Shown here: positions 24,645 through 37,300 of the stretch, piece by piece
Layout: each line of letters opens with the position of its first letter
Position numbering within the stretch: position 1 is the first letter of the stretch
NCBI RefSeq assembly: GCF_963676685.1
Contig: NC_092345.1
Coordinates: forward strand, 79,611,592-79,675,591
Direction of reading: 5' to 3'
DNA from: Mytilus edulis
Lineage: Eukaryota > Mollusca > Bivalvia > Mytilida > Mytilidae
Length of the DNA stretch: 64,000 nt
Translations under genes and position numbers: made by a program
Notes under the pieces: generated by a model
Seen by the model: the letters and a program-made list of their open reading frames with translations, nothing else
Database searches by the model: none
Told to the model about the DNA's origin: nothing

Positions 24645-24896
24645 GGCCTAGATTAATATATTGTTTGTTTCCCAAATCCCAACTCTACCGAGCCAGGTGT
24701 GGGCAAGTACATGTAGGTAGGGAAATAATTTTATTTTTCCAAAAAGTTTAACATTATCGGACGATCAAGCAAGCCTGAAAATCAGAAATGAATAAAATAA
24801 TATTTGACTTAGATTTGACAATAAAATTTTATGAGTAGCACCAATTTTGCAGGGTCGGTCGGGATTGGGGAAACAAACAATATTTTATTTTAGGCC
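24645..24896 (+). mobile_element. Harbinger-like MITE, copy 2 (252 bp, TSD CAA)
   Basis: It is colinear with 10088-10335 over its full length (GGCCTAGATTAATATATTGT to TTTTAGGCC). It is flanked by CAA at 24642-24644 and 24897-24899, a 3-bp direct repeat that differs from copy 1 and so supports independent insertion. Confidence 0.75.
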
Positions 24897-25715
24897 CAAC
24901 ACGAACATGACGAATATTAATTGAATTATAGTGTATTGCTATCATTTTGTTGCATGTTTCATGTAGTATTTGTTTTATTACTTATGTTACATATCTATTG
25001 TCTGTGTTATCATGGTTATGCATACATGTATGTTATTGTTTATGATATTATTGTTTGTATGCTATATGCCCTCCTAGTGGCTCTTACTTGGTGAATAAAA
25101 ACTTTTCCTTTTTATTTTTCTAATCTATAAGATACATGTAGGTATCATACCCATCCTGTAATTTTTCATATGTAAGTTAAAATTAGTCCTGTCACAGTAT
25201 AAGATTTTAAATGATTTGCAATTTGCTAATTTCCTTCTTTAAATCCTTGCTCTTTTCTGTAAGTCGTCAAACCCTACATGTATCAACTAGAGAATATTTA
25301 CAATAGCAGAACCTACATCTGTATTGTATGCATTATGACATGTATGATATGCCTTCACTATATATGTCGTATAGAACTGGTAACTCAGGCCAGAAGAATA
25401 TATATACGTATATAAGTCCATAATCACAGAACAAAATTCCTACACATTGTTGTTACTTTCAAATATATTTATACTGTAAACCAACTTATTTTCACGGATA
25501 TTTTATTTAGCGTTTAGGTCATTCTATCTATTTTTGCGTGCGATTTGAAAACTTACTTAGTTGCATGGGAACTATATAATTTATACATAATATTCACGAC
25601 TTATACTCGCAACTGTCTCATCCTACACCTACAGTCATTAAATTCATCATGTGTAAATAGTTTTATCTTAATATTAAAAAAAATGATAAATTAAAAATAT
25701 GCACTGCCATTATTA

Positions 25716-26015
25716 GTCCGAGATTACTCTGACGTCCGACGGCTGTTTTGCCAGACAAGCTGGGGCCGTGGGACGTCAGAGCTCGTCCCATATCAAAAAG
25801 TGGATATTTGCCCACCCAAAATAGATGCGCGACTTCGACGCTTCTAGTGCCGACTGGCTGCCTTGGAATTATATAAATCGGACATCAATCTGTTCGTTTT
25901 TCATTTATCTTTCCAAATATGTAACTTTCACCTACCTGCCAATCTTTATTTTTCCATATTTAAACAGTTTTCGCAGAGACATGTCCATTTGGGCATTTCG
26001 ACTTTCATTTTCAAA
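25716..26015 (+). repeat. Left terminal inverted repeat, 300 bp
   Basis: It starts GTCCGAGATTACTCTGACGT. A subterminal palindrome has arms CTCTGACGTCC (25727-25737) and GGACGTCAGAG (25771-25781), a likely protein-binding or hairpin site. An inward-facing TATATAAA is at 25870-25877. The repeat ends at TTTCATTTTCAAA. Confidence 0.95.
25870..25877 (+). promoter_or_regulatory. TATA box in left TIR driving the helicase gene
   Basis: TATATAAA sits inside the left repeat, about 305 bp upstream of the helicase ATG and oriented inward. The mirrored copy in the right repeat faces the other gene. Promoter function is inferred from motif and position. Confidence 0.5.
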
Positions 26016-26182
26016 TGGACGTCAAGTTACGAGGGAGTTCGTGGTCTCGAGACTTCAGTATGCAAATTTTTATGCTAATTTCGACCTTGACCCTACATAG
26101 CCAAACATGATCACAGTCGGAACATACTCGGACATTTAGTTCATTTGCATCGTAAATAACCGAGGTGTTCTCATAAACAACA

Positions 26183-29100
26183 ATGGATCGATACATAGAA
26201 GATGTGATGAGAGAACTCGGGAATTTGCAGTTGAAAGAGGAGCAGAAAACAGTCATTAATAGTGTTCTCAAGAAGCAGGACACGTTAGCAGTCTTGCCTA
26301 CAGGATACGGGAAAAGCATGTGTTACATAGTCCCGCCGCTTGTTCTGAACAAAGTGAGTAAATTAAAAAAAAAAATATATAAAATGTTACGACATCAAAA
26401 GATCGATGTAGGTAGTATAAAAAAAATGAAATCAAATAGTTTTGGTGGGGGTCAACATTGATACAAGTTTTGTTAATCTAAAATTGATTTTACAGGTCAA
26501 TCAATTTTTCCCAAATTAAGTTTTAAAGGGGGCGGGGGGTCGAAAATATGTGAATTAAGTTATTTATCCTTCATTACACTTTTGATGTCGCCCCTCAGTA
26601 TCAATAACAATCAATAACATACAGCTCTATCATATATGTTGTAGCCCCCCTTTTTTCTCCTTCTGAAACCTTTTTTTTTTGGTGTTTTAATCAATTGCTC
26701 GACAGCTGTATAAAAATATGGAATTAAAAAATATGATAAAGAAAAAACAATAGAAATTTTGAAGGCGTTTTTGTTTTCTTTTTTTAGGATGACCCTTCTA
26801 AGAAGCACACAAGTCTGGTCATTTCACCATTAAAGGCTTTAATGAAGGACCAAATTAAAAGCTTAAGAGAACAGAATATTCCAGCATATGGATTGTTGGA
26901 AGGTGCAGAGAAAGAGGATTTAGCAGGTACATGTATTTTAATATATGATAAATAAAGTATCATGTTCATAGAATTAGGTTGGAAATGGGTAATGTCACAC
27001 TGAAATAAATAGTCAACAAATCCAGGAAAGCAAACTAGAAGACCCATACATTGTACAGTGCCATACATTGGAGTTTACCCTTTCTTTCAAAATTCTAAAC
27101 AGAGATTGTTTGTTTGTTTAGGCTGGCTTTGGGTAAATCTAAATTGCTCTGAAGTCCAACAGGTATTTTGACAGACACTAAGCTAAGGGGTATTACAACC
27201 AGTTAGGTTCCTTTTTTCAGTGCCTCTTATGATATAAAATTGAGAATGGAAATGGGGAATGTGTCAAAGAGACAACAACCCGACCAAATTAAAAAACAAC
27301 AGCAGAATGTCACCAACAGGTCTTCAATGTAGCAAGAAATTCCTGCACCCTGAGGTGTCCTTCAGGTGGCCCCTAAACAAATATATACTAGTTCCATCAT
27401 AATGAACGCCATACTAATTTCCAAATTGTACACAAGAAACTAAAATTAAAATAATACAAGACTAACAAAGGCCAGAGGCTCCCATATCAAAAGATAAATA
27501 ATCAACAAGATTTCAATTATCATTCTTGATTTTATGTTAATTTTAATCTTTCTTTTTTTTAGGTATTAAAGATGGACTTGCCAGAATATTGTTTGCATCA
27601 CCAGAAGCAATACTGGTGAAGTTCTGGCGTGATGTCATCACCGAGGCCTATAAGGATAGGATATGTGTAGTTGCGTATGATGAGGCGCACTGTATCTCTG
27701 AATGGTAAGAGCTAATTGTAAACTTCAAGGGGGTGGATGTTTTTTTCTCAGCAATACTGTTTCTTTGTAAAACATGATAAATTTTATTTATCTTTTGTAC
27801 GCATCATGAAAACTTATTTCTTTTTTGTTTTCGATTTAATGATAGGTTCAAATTGTCATCTCATTTCACTTTCTTTTTCAAAACTCATGATCGTCCAGAA
27901 CATTAATGATATATTTGCCACTGGACTGTAAGCAAGCAACAATTAATCAATTAGCAATTATGATAAAAAATGGTATTAATTTAGTTTAAAGAAATAAATC
28001 ATGGGAATAGCTTATTGTCATATGACGAGCCACAATAATCAAAGGGGAATTAATGGTTTCATTTCTTTTTTGTTTATAGGGGATTAGACTTCAGACCAGA
28101 ATATGGCAAAGTTGGTCTCCTTCAAAGTATCATTGAAGCTCCAGTACTGGTGTTATCTGCTACCATTACAAATGACATTAGAAAAGATATTGACAGAGCT
28201 TTAGGTCTACAACAACACTCAACAACAGTAGTTGCAACATTACCAGATAGGTAAATATACATGTATGATAAGCATTTTCAATTAAAAAAAGAAGATGTGG
28301 TATGATTTTCTTTGACACAGCTTTCCACAAAAGACCAAATGACACAGAAAATTAAAAAGAACCTAGATAATCACTGTTTGCATAAATATCTTGTAAAAGA
28401 TAAACAAATCGGTTGTTTAATAAGTCAGACTGTCATGTGTGAATATAAAAAAGAAGATGTGGTATGATTTTCTTTGACACAGCTTTCCACAAAAGACCAA
28501 ATGACACAGAAAATTACAACCATAGGGCACTCTATCTACAGCCTTTAAAAATCACCAAATACCATACTGTGTTGTAAAACAGGTAAACTTTTCATCATTT
28601 TCCTTAAAGGAGTAGGTCCAGGAGCCCTTTTTGGCCCCAAAATATAGCAGTTTTACAAAATGTAAACTTTTAGTTATTTATTGAACAGTAGAATGCTTCT
28701 GCTATGTATAAATATGGGTTATTTTTCACTATACAATAAACATAAATCGGGTAATAGCACCTTAAAGTCATGCTAAATTACAGAAATCTTCACAATTCTA
28801 GCATTTCAGTTAATTTTTAGACAGGTTTCATGTTAAAAAGTGGTCAAAATCTTGTCAGATGAACCTGAAATTTGAGGCCAAAATTGGTCCTTACTGGACC
28901 TACTATGATGCCAAAACCAAAGTTGCATATATGTTTTAAAAATTAATCTGTATTTCAGATCGAACATATTTTTATGCACGGACAAGTCATCCGAACATCA
29001 TGAAGAAGAACTTAAATGGATTTTGGAAGGTATAAAACATAAGAAAGACAAGTTCGAAAAGACCATCATATATGTGAACTCTATTGCTATGTGTGAAACC

Positions 29101-29724
29101 TTATATATATGGATTCACTCAGAGTTAAAGTCTGCAGCCTATAATGGGGAATCTGTCATTCAGAACCGCATGGTTGAAATGTACCATGCTCACACAGATG
29201 AGGAATCTAAACAAAGAATTATGGACCAATTTATATCGATAGACAGTACTATACGTGTTTTGGTTGCAACAGTTGCCTGTGGAATGGGTGTTAATATACC
29301 CAACATTAAATTAGTAGTTTTGTGGGGGTTGCCATCAACACTTCTTTTACTGTGGCAGGAAACTGGCAGATGTGTCCGTGATGGCAGCTTCGGACTTATG
29401 TTATGCTATGCGTTCAAGAGGAGTGTGTCAAAACCATGTGATACATGCAGAACTAACAGGAAATTTCAATGTACATGTAGCAGCCGGGAGTATCTGAGAT
29501 CTCTTGTTGAAACTGAACAATGCCAGCGTTCATACATTTTAAGACACTTTTTATTGGATGGAATGTGCAGACAGTTACTCCCCTGTAATGATTTCAACTG
29601 CGCTGAAAACTGCCATTCCTGCAGTTGTGTTAAGTGCAAGTGTTGTATTGTATGCCGCAGAAAATGTGAATGCTCCAAAAACATGACAAAGGAGGAAATT
29701 ATTCGTACATTCCTAGAGGATTAG
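26183..29724 (+). CDS. RecQ-type DNA helicase of the transposon (5 exons)
   Basis: Exons 26183-26353, 26788-26926, 27563-27704, 28080-28250 and 28959-29724 have GT/AG ends, matching phases and an uninterrupted 462-aa frame. It would unwind DNA 3'-5' using ATP. All superfamily 2 motifs are intact: Walker A LPTGYGKS (38-45), Ia SPLKALMKDQ, DEAH (143-146) within YDEAHCISEW, the RecQ aromatic loop WGLDFRPEY, LSAT (176-179), motif V ATVACGMGVNIPN and motif VI QETGRCVRDG (341-350). The C-terminus has about 20 cysteines (CDTC, CTC, CVKCKCC, CRRKCEC), an expanded zinc-binding tail. It lacks winged-helix and HRDC domains, so it is shorter than cellular RecQ proteins. The ATG follows a 167-bp leader after the TIR. 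Introns carry family A and B repeats. Family assignment is firm; a role in transposition is inferred from context. Confidence 0.9.
27236..27481 (-). repeat. Family A copy in helicase intron 2
   Basis: It runs from TGAGAATGGAAATGGGGAAT through CCTTCAGGTGGCCCCTAAAC to AAGGCCAGAGGCTCC, the reverse complement of 18141-18446. It is wholly intronic, so the frame is unaffected. Confidence 0.8.
28285..28520 (+). repeat. Duplicated family B fragments in helicase intron 4
   Basis: AAGAAGATGTGGTATGATTT with the following CTTTCCACAAAAGACCAAAT block occurs at about 28288-28355 and again at about 28449-28520, nearly identical. This points to a local duplication about 161 bp apart. Confidence 0.75.
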
Positions 29725-29879
29725 TCTGTTGCTACTTGAATGTATCAGAATTTCGAAAGAACTTCTTAAATTATGACTGCTAGTAGTTTTTCCATCATAC
29801 ATGTACTTAATTCGTCTTAACATGAATATTTCCATTCTTGTTTCACAATTCTTCCAATGTTTAATCTCCTGATGAGGAA

Positions 29880-29885
29880 AATAAA
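29880..29885 (+). terminator. Polyadenylation signal of the helicase gene
   Basis: AATAAA lies about 155 bp after the helicase stop codon, in the convergent intergenic spacer. Confidence 0.55.
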
Positions 29886-30589
29886 CATATCATTTTGATC
29901 TTTCCTGATTTTCTTGGTTTTAATCTTACTTGCCCATTTTTCAACCAATGCACATTTAACATCCACGTAAAAAAAGAAGATGTGGTATGATTGCCAATGA
30001 GACAGCTCTCCACATAGCTCACCTGTTACAATGGCTCAAACTGAATTTAAGTAATCAGAGATGTATATAAGTCTTCAATTCAAATATAAAAAAGAAGATG
30101 TGGTATGATTGCCAATGAGACAATGACAATTTTCAGCCGAGGACATTTTAGAGCGTTATCAGACACTCACTTTGGGATTTGTTGACTATGGGGTATTGGT
30201 TTTGATCATTGTTGAAGGTCATATGGTTGTTATGGTCTTTTTCCATTATTCTACTGAGAAGAGTTGTCTCATTAGCGATAGCAATCATACCACATCGGTT
30301 TAATTGACTGTTTATTGTACAGTTTTCAATAAATATGCCAATGTCTGACATAAAATTTCACTAGTTACTGTGACAAAAATTGAAACCAGAAAATAAGAGG
30401 TTGCATGCCATTAGGACTTCTAGAAGTGATTACTCTCAAACACTTGACCTCGACCCCATTTCATGGATCATAAAGGATAATTTTTGGTAGTGAAGTCATG
30501 ATCATATCTCAAATACTGTATAATGACTTGACCTCATTTTCATGGTTCAGTGTTTATAGCTTAGTATTGGTGTTTCCTCCGGTTTTTCT

Positions 30590-30872
30590 TATTCTGTATG
30601 CAATAGGTGGAGCCTGTAATTCAGTGGTTGTCGTTTGTGTTACATATTTTTTTTCGTTCATTTTTTTACATAAATAAGGTCGTTAGTTTTATGGTTTTAC
30701 TGTTTGAACTGTTTTACATTGTCTTATCAGGGCATTTTATAGCTGACTATGGGGTATGGACTTTGCTCATTGTTGAAGGCTGTACGGTTACCTATAGTTG
30801 TTAATGTTTGTGTCATTTTGGTCTTTTGTGGATATTTGTCTTATTGGCAATCATACCACATCTTCTTTTTTA
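30590..30872 (-). repeat. Interspersed repeat family B, fullest copy
   Basis: On the plus strand it runs from GGAGCCTGTAATTCAGTGGT through ATAGCTGACTATGGGGTATG to ATCATACCACATCTTC. It serves as the uninterrupted reference for the copy split at 6325-8905. Confidence 0.75.
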
Positions 30873-31335
30873 TATGTACTATATTTGGTGTATGGAATAT
30901 TTGTAGGGTTTACAGGTCTAGTTGATCAGTGTCATTTTGCTGACTGCATTTTCCTGGTTCAGTGTTCAAAGTTAAATTTTTGAGTTTTGGTATAGTTTTC
31001 TAATGCTATATTGCAATAGGTTAACTACATTTTGTGTTTTGAAATCTATCAAGGATCAGTTAGGACATTTCAGAAAATGCACTCTTATTATGTCTTGTTA
31101 GTCACATGCATGAAGTATCATTTGAGAACAATTTGCAGTTAAAATCAAGGCTGAAGGTCTAATACTTTCCTATATATTTATCATTAAAAAAGTTATCAAC
31201 AATAGGGAAATATGTTATAAAAGAGACATGCTTACTATATTGGTTCTTCTTAGAACCATTATAACATCACAACGGAAGGAAAATTATAAAATATGCTGTT
31301 TACTGTTTTTTATAAAATAAGTACAAAAGATATAT

Positions 31336-34300
31336 TTAGTCATCTGCTGTAAGTTCTCTCCTGTCAGCTATTTTGTTGGTATGTCTGATTAGTCTTTCCT
31401 TGAATTTCCTTGGAAATGTCACTCCTTTACTGGTTTTTAAGTTTTCAAATCCATTAAATGACCTGCCAGCTTGAAACTTGAATAAATTCAAAGGTTGCAA
31501 AGTCTTTGTTAGATGTCTGACATCTGCATCTCTATCGGGTGTATTATGTCTTTTAAATTTAATGTGAGATTCTACTACTTGCTCTTGATATACCTTTTCA
31601 ATCATTTTGCCCACTCCAAGCATCTGACTGTGTCTATCAATTGTTGCTTGTGTCAACTGTCCACCCGCATCACGACAATTTTCCTTATATTGTCTATTTA
31701 AATGTTCACAGTGTAAATCTTTTGGAATATTTTTCCTTGCACCTCCTTCCACATTGACAGTTCTGTTCCATATCAACTGCTCTCGCAGTCTAGGTGAAGT
31801 TGCACCTGCAACATTAATCAAGAGCCTATGAGCATAGATTAGATACTTTGGATGATTATTTTCATAAAAGTCCGGCATGTCTGCTTTCCAGTGTCTAATC
31901 ATTCTTATTCCATCATTTTCCTTTATTGCATCATGGCGAATAATTTCATTAAGACCTCTCCAAAGCAAACCTTCTACATATTCTTTCTTCATGTCACGAA
32001 ATTTGTCCACTGTTTGCTTTTTTTTACCTCTTTTCGTTGATAAGAATTCCTTGGTGCACACTTCAGAACAAAACCAATCACCTTCTGGAATTTCGTCCTC
32101 ACTGAGACCAATACAATCCAAGTGGAACCATTGTCCAAATTTGCACTTCTTGTTTCCACAATACACCATTTCTCCTCCTGACTCTAGTTTACAAATGCAG
32201 TATAAGGATTGATCTAAGGACTTGTCAGAAATTACATTCAAGATTTCTTTTGTGTTTGTTGTAGGATATATCTGATTTACAATCTCATTAGAAACTTTGG
32301 ATAAAATGAGACTATGATCGTCTTCATCAAGTTCATCATCAATTGTTTTGAATCCCAAAATATTCATCATAGCCAAGATGACATAAACCTTTGTTGTGAA
32401 TTCTAAAAGTTCATCTGCCTTGTTGAAACAACTCATTATATTGCTTGACACTCCTTTGTAATCATAAAGCTGTTTTATATTGTACAATGTTCCCTTTTCT
32501 CTATGGCTTTCAAATTTAAAGAAACTGTCATATGTGTCCTGAAATAGATTTGTAAATGTGAATGGTCATGCCAGATTGTTACATGTATATGCCCCAACTG
32601 TCCTATTCCCGGCATAAATAAGGTAAACGTGTCTGTCTGTCTGTCTGTCTTGTTTTGTTTTGTTTTGTTTTGTTTTGTTTGTTCTAGACTGCAGAGGTAT
32701 GGTCTTTGACGTTGAAAACTCACTGGAATTATCATTTTTTTTAACTTTCCTTGCCATGCTAAAGATTATTATTTTAAAACCGGTATACTGTTTTATTATA
32801 TACAGATCAATTTCAAATTCACAAACAGAAGGTATGAAAATAACTGCTGTATAATATTTTTAGCAATTCAAAAAAGGCAGACAGTCTTAAAAGTTCATGT
32901 ACATGTAAGTTATTCAAGCACTCAATTATATATAGCGCATATGTCATTGGCACTCACACCACATCTTCCTATATCTATATATGTCAGCAGTTTTTACTTT
33001 TAAATGGAATTGTAAAGGACAAATAAGTAATGTCTTTGTTATTGGCTATGTGGAAATATTTCAGGTATACCTGTATGTAAAGTAGTCTTTTGTGCCATTC
33101 TTGTATACCTGGCTCAAACATTTCCAACCTAGCCCATTGGTCACCACCATTTATTCTTGCTTTTTGCGCGCCATCAACTCTCTCACAGCTTAGTCCGTCA
33201 CAGTACAATAGCATGGGCAATGGTGAACCATCTTTTTTTTGTGGAACATAGTTTTTATATATGTCCAACAATTCGATTACATCAGCAGTCTTGGTTTCAT
33301 CTTTTTCTTCTACTCCTAATGGCACCTATAATAAACATTTTATATAAAAAAAATCTTTAGTAATACAGTTGAATTAAAAAAAAATAAAAAAACTGCAGAT
33401 CTGCATGTGAAAGTAAAAACACAAAAATACTAAACTCCGAGGAAAATTCAAAAAGGAAAATCAGAAATCAAAAGGCAAAATCAAAAGTCCAAACACATAA
33501 AACGAATGGATAACAACTGTCATATTCCTGACTTGGTACAGGCATTTTCTAATGTAGAAAATGGTGGATTGAACCTGGTTTTATAGCTAGCTAAACCTCT
33601 CACTTTTATGACAGTCGCATCATATTCCATTACATAGTCAACGATGAATGAACAAAACAAACATACTCATAGAGTAAAAATGTCAAAAATGTGAGCAATA
33701 GCACTGTTACATATTGATACAAGTGATCCCGTTAAGTCATGTAAGTGGGGCGGTACTTTTGGTCAAGGATAATTTATTTGATTTTTACATCATTGGCATC
33801 ATCATACAGTTACAATTTTCAAAGATAAAGGAATATGAATACCATAGTTTACTTACAATTTCACTTTTCTTTGAAGATTCTGCTTGATATATGTGAGGTA
33901 TACTCCATACAACTTTGTCTTTTAGATCACTGAAGCATGGTACATGAGAAGTCAATATTCTTTTAATGGCAGTAGACAATTCCTCTTTTATCAATCCTTC
34001 ATCTTCATCACTTAGGAGGAAGGCTGATATTGGAATGGCTCGTATTGTTTCTGCACAGGGTAGATCATTGCTGTAACCTGCCATGCTTACTCTATCTTTA
34101 GAGGCATACGCTTGCACCATATTCAAAATTTTATTTTCTTTTCCCCGAAAATGATGTCGGACTCCTATTTTTTGATTTACATTATCAAAGGTTATATCAT
34201 AGTATGCTGCTGTTTCTTGGATCCAATCTTCTGAATCAGTGAATGGGATAGTTTCCTCTGTTCCACCTGAAATAATTTTATTATTAAGAAATAAAAGAAG

Positions 34301-37300
34301 CACATGTGCAAGACGAGGATGCAAAATGAAAAGGTTTTTTTTATTAGATGAAGCCTACATAACAAATGACAAATCAATTTCTTTCGGCCGAAAAACAACC
34401 CCAATGTAATGTTTTTATCTGAGGGTAGGGTTTGGGATTTTTTTTTTGCTGAGCCATATTTGCTGAGTAACAACCAAGAACAAGAACTAAATTCAAATAC
34501 AGATGTTATTAAGGTCTGCCTGCTTATGCCATTTACTATTGATGTGTTTCAATAAGCACAATTATGTATTTAAAAACAATCAATTGAAGACCTGTTGGTG
34601 ACCTTCTGCTGTTGTTTTTTTATTTGGTCGGGTTGTTGTCTCTTTGACACATTCCCCATTTCCATTCTCAATTTTAAGTTTCTTATTTAGATGTTGCAAT
34701 TAAAACACAACAAAATTGTCCTGAGAGGTTAATAGTGTATAAAGTCTGGCTAACCAGTGGCGGATCCAGGAATTTTCATAAGTGGGGGCCCACTGACTGA
34801 CTTAAGAGGGGGCCCGCTTCAGTCACGCTTCAGTGATTTCCTATATAAGCAACCAATTTTTTTCCCAAAAAAAGGGGGGGACCCGGGCCCCCTAAATCCG
34901 CCTCTGCTAACATATTTTCATTGGAGGTTGCTGATCATTTAATTAACTTAATAAAGAAACTACACGTATGTCAAATTATGTATTCATACATGTACTTTCA
35001 GGGGAGAAAATGCATTTATGAGATGTTTTTTTATGAAGGCTTACTCTTAAATTCCAAATCTGAAGATATCAACTGCTCCAGTTGTGTGCTTTCTGATCCA
35101 CTTTCTGTTATGGGTGGCCTCTCTGGAATGCTTTGATCTGGAATGCTTTGATCTTCCATGTCTTCCCACTCATCGAGTATGTCTTCCCATCCATCATCAG
35201 CAACTGCAGGTCAAAAAAAGAGAAAATAAATAAACAAAATCATTAAATCTGAGATTCCATTTGATATAATGGTTGCAATTGACTAAACAAAAATTATATC
35301 TTTCATGACCTTGATATTTTTCCCAAAAAAAATATTTAAAAAAAGCATATGAAGAAGAAGAAAATCAGCCTCCACAAAATGAGTTCACAGAATATTATAT
35401 ACTGAAAGAAATCGAGATACATATGAATGTAAATGCAAATAATTAACTAGTCTAGTATAATCAAATTGTTTGACACAACTGTTTAAATGAAGATGGTACA
35501 TGCATATGTATACCTTTTTCAATGTCACTGATTGCAGTTTTCCACTCCATGACTCTGCTGTCGTAATTTTGTTTGTACTTGTCTATTCGCTTCCTTGTGG
35601 CTTCAATAGACAAACAGTAACCTAGTTTGTTGAAGCTGCCGAAGACCTGAAAATATTTAAATTCTTTGCATTCAAATACATAAAGTCTGAAAACGATTGG
35701 CCATGTAAGTTACAGAATAAGGTATTGACATGAGTAATATGCTGGCTTATACTTTTAAAATGTGTATAAATAATGCACAATTTTGGGCGGATCTAGAAAT
35801 AATCATAAGAGGGGGCCAATGAATGGCATATATCATGTATACATATAAGAGAGATTGTTTCTGTCATGCATCAGATTATTTATTTTTTTACATTAATAAG
35901 GCTGTTAGTTTCCTCGTTTGAATTTTTCTACCTTTGTCCATGCAGGGCCTTAGATGACTGTCCCAGGGGGTATAATATTTGCTCATTGCTAAAGGCCATA
36001 GTGACCTATAGCAGTAAATTTCTGTGTCATTTGGTCTTTTGTGCAATGTTGTAGAGAGTTGTCTAATTGGCAATCATACCATATTTTTTTTTATATGTAT
36101 GTCAATTAGCCTTCCCCCTTCTGCTCCCTAAGTTACCAAAATTACCTTTCTTTTGCATCCACCAAGCCACATCATCACACTATTTAACTGTTGAAATAAA
36201 CTTGACTTCACTGACCGGTGAAAACCTATCATACATAGTAAAGCACCAAGAACCGGTCCAACTGATATAATTTTTGAACCTTTTTTTTTGGTTTTATTGG
36301 TTTGTCTGTGTTTAGTGGTAAGAGCTGATGTTAGAAGGTCAGTCAATGAAGGGCAAACTGTCGCCGCTTTATTTAAGATGAGGTTCCAATTGAATCCTAA
36401 AATATCATCAAGGGATGTTTCACCAGATGTTGCCTTTACAAATTGTGTCACTTCTTTTCTAATTTCGTCTTGTAAGACATGAATTGCTGCCCTCTTTGCT
36501 GTTTGACTTTGTTTCCATAATTCTCTGAAACCTTTCAAATATTTCCCTCTTCCAATATTTGAGACTGCTTGACCAATTTTTGTGTTGTTGACAGTAACAC
36601 TCTATCAAATAAAATGATTATAAATAAAAACAAATTAAGAAATGTTCATATAAGCAAGCCTTTTCTTGTTGTTTATCATGTTAACATTACAACTGTACAA
36701 GCTGAGATGCCAACCAATATTTCGTTAACTGCACAGCATATTAAAAGTAAATTCAACCAGCTACAAAATTAATGTTGCATGTACAGTCTCTTATTTTATT
36801 GAAATTGACTTTAAAATCTCTGCATGACACAACTGTAAATGTACATGATTAATGGCAAATTTGCATACAATGGCATCTACATGGTTTATAAAATTATATA
36901 AAATCACTTAATTTACCCCCCCCCCCCCCCCAAAAAAAAAAAAAACAACAACAACAACAAAAAAACAAACCTTTTCCACAGTTGATGGATAGATTTAAAA
37001 ACATGTGGTTACTTATTAAGAAAGAAATAAAGTAATGAAACAAATATACTTACTATTTTTGAAGGAATAGCTGTTGATGTCTTCTGTTCAGTGATTTCTT
37101 TCTGTTTCTGAGTAGATTTCTGAGGGGTGGGGGTGGATTTCACAGTCTTCCTCCTCTTAGAGAAAGTTGAATGGAAAGGTGTGGCTGGTATCTTTTGGCT
37201 AATATAGCCCCCTGCTAATTTCACCTTTCTTAGTCTGCTCTCTGTCTCCCCTAATTGTTCAGCTTTTTTGTTTGTCGTTGTGATCAGACAGGTGCAGTTG

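Larger units (their letters stand above)
23598..25713. other. Intergenic region between TRUB2 and the 12.2-kb element
   Basis: It contains the presumed TRUB2 promoter (no clear TATA box seen), an 11-bp tandem repeat at 23945-24035 and a Harbinger-like MITE at 24645-24896. A 69-codon open frame at 24228-24437 has no recognisable similarity and lacks convincing splice context, so it is not called as a gene. Confidence 0.5.
29725..31335. other. Spacer between convergent transposon genes
   Basis: It contains family B fragments at about 29968-30022, 30086-30125 and 30150-30300, and a fuller copy at 30590-30872 (reverse). No coding exon is seen. Both genes end facing this spacer. Confidence 0.6.

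Noticed and set aside
25825-26100. Frames beginning MRDFDASSADW in both terminal repeats
   Set aside because: They appear twice only because the TIRs are identical; they overlap the TATA box and leader of the element genes.
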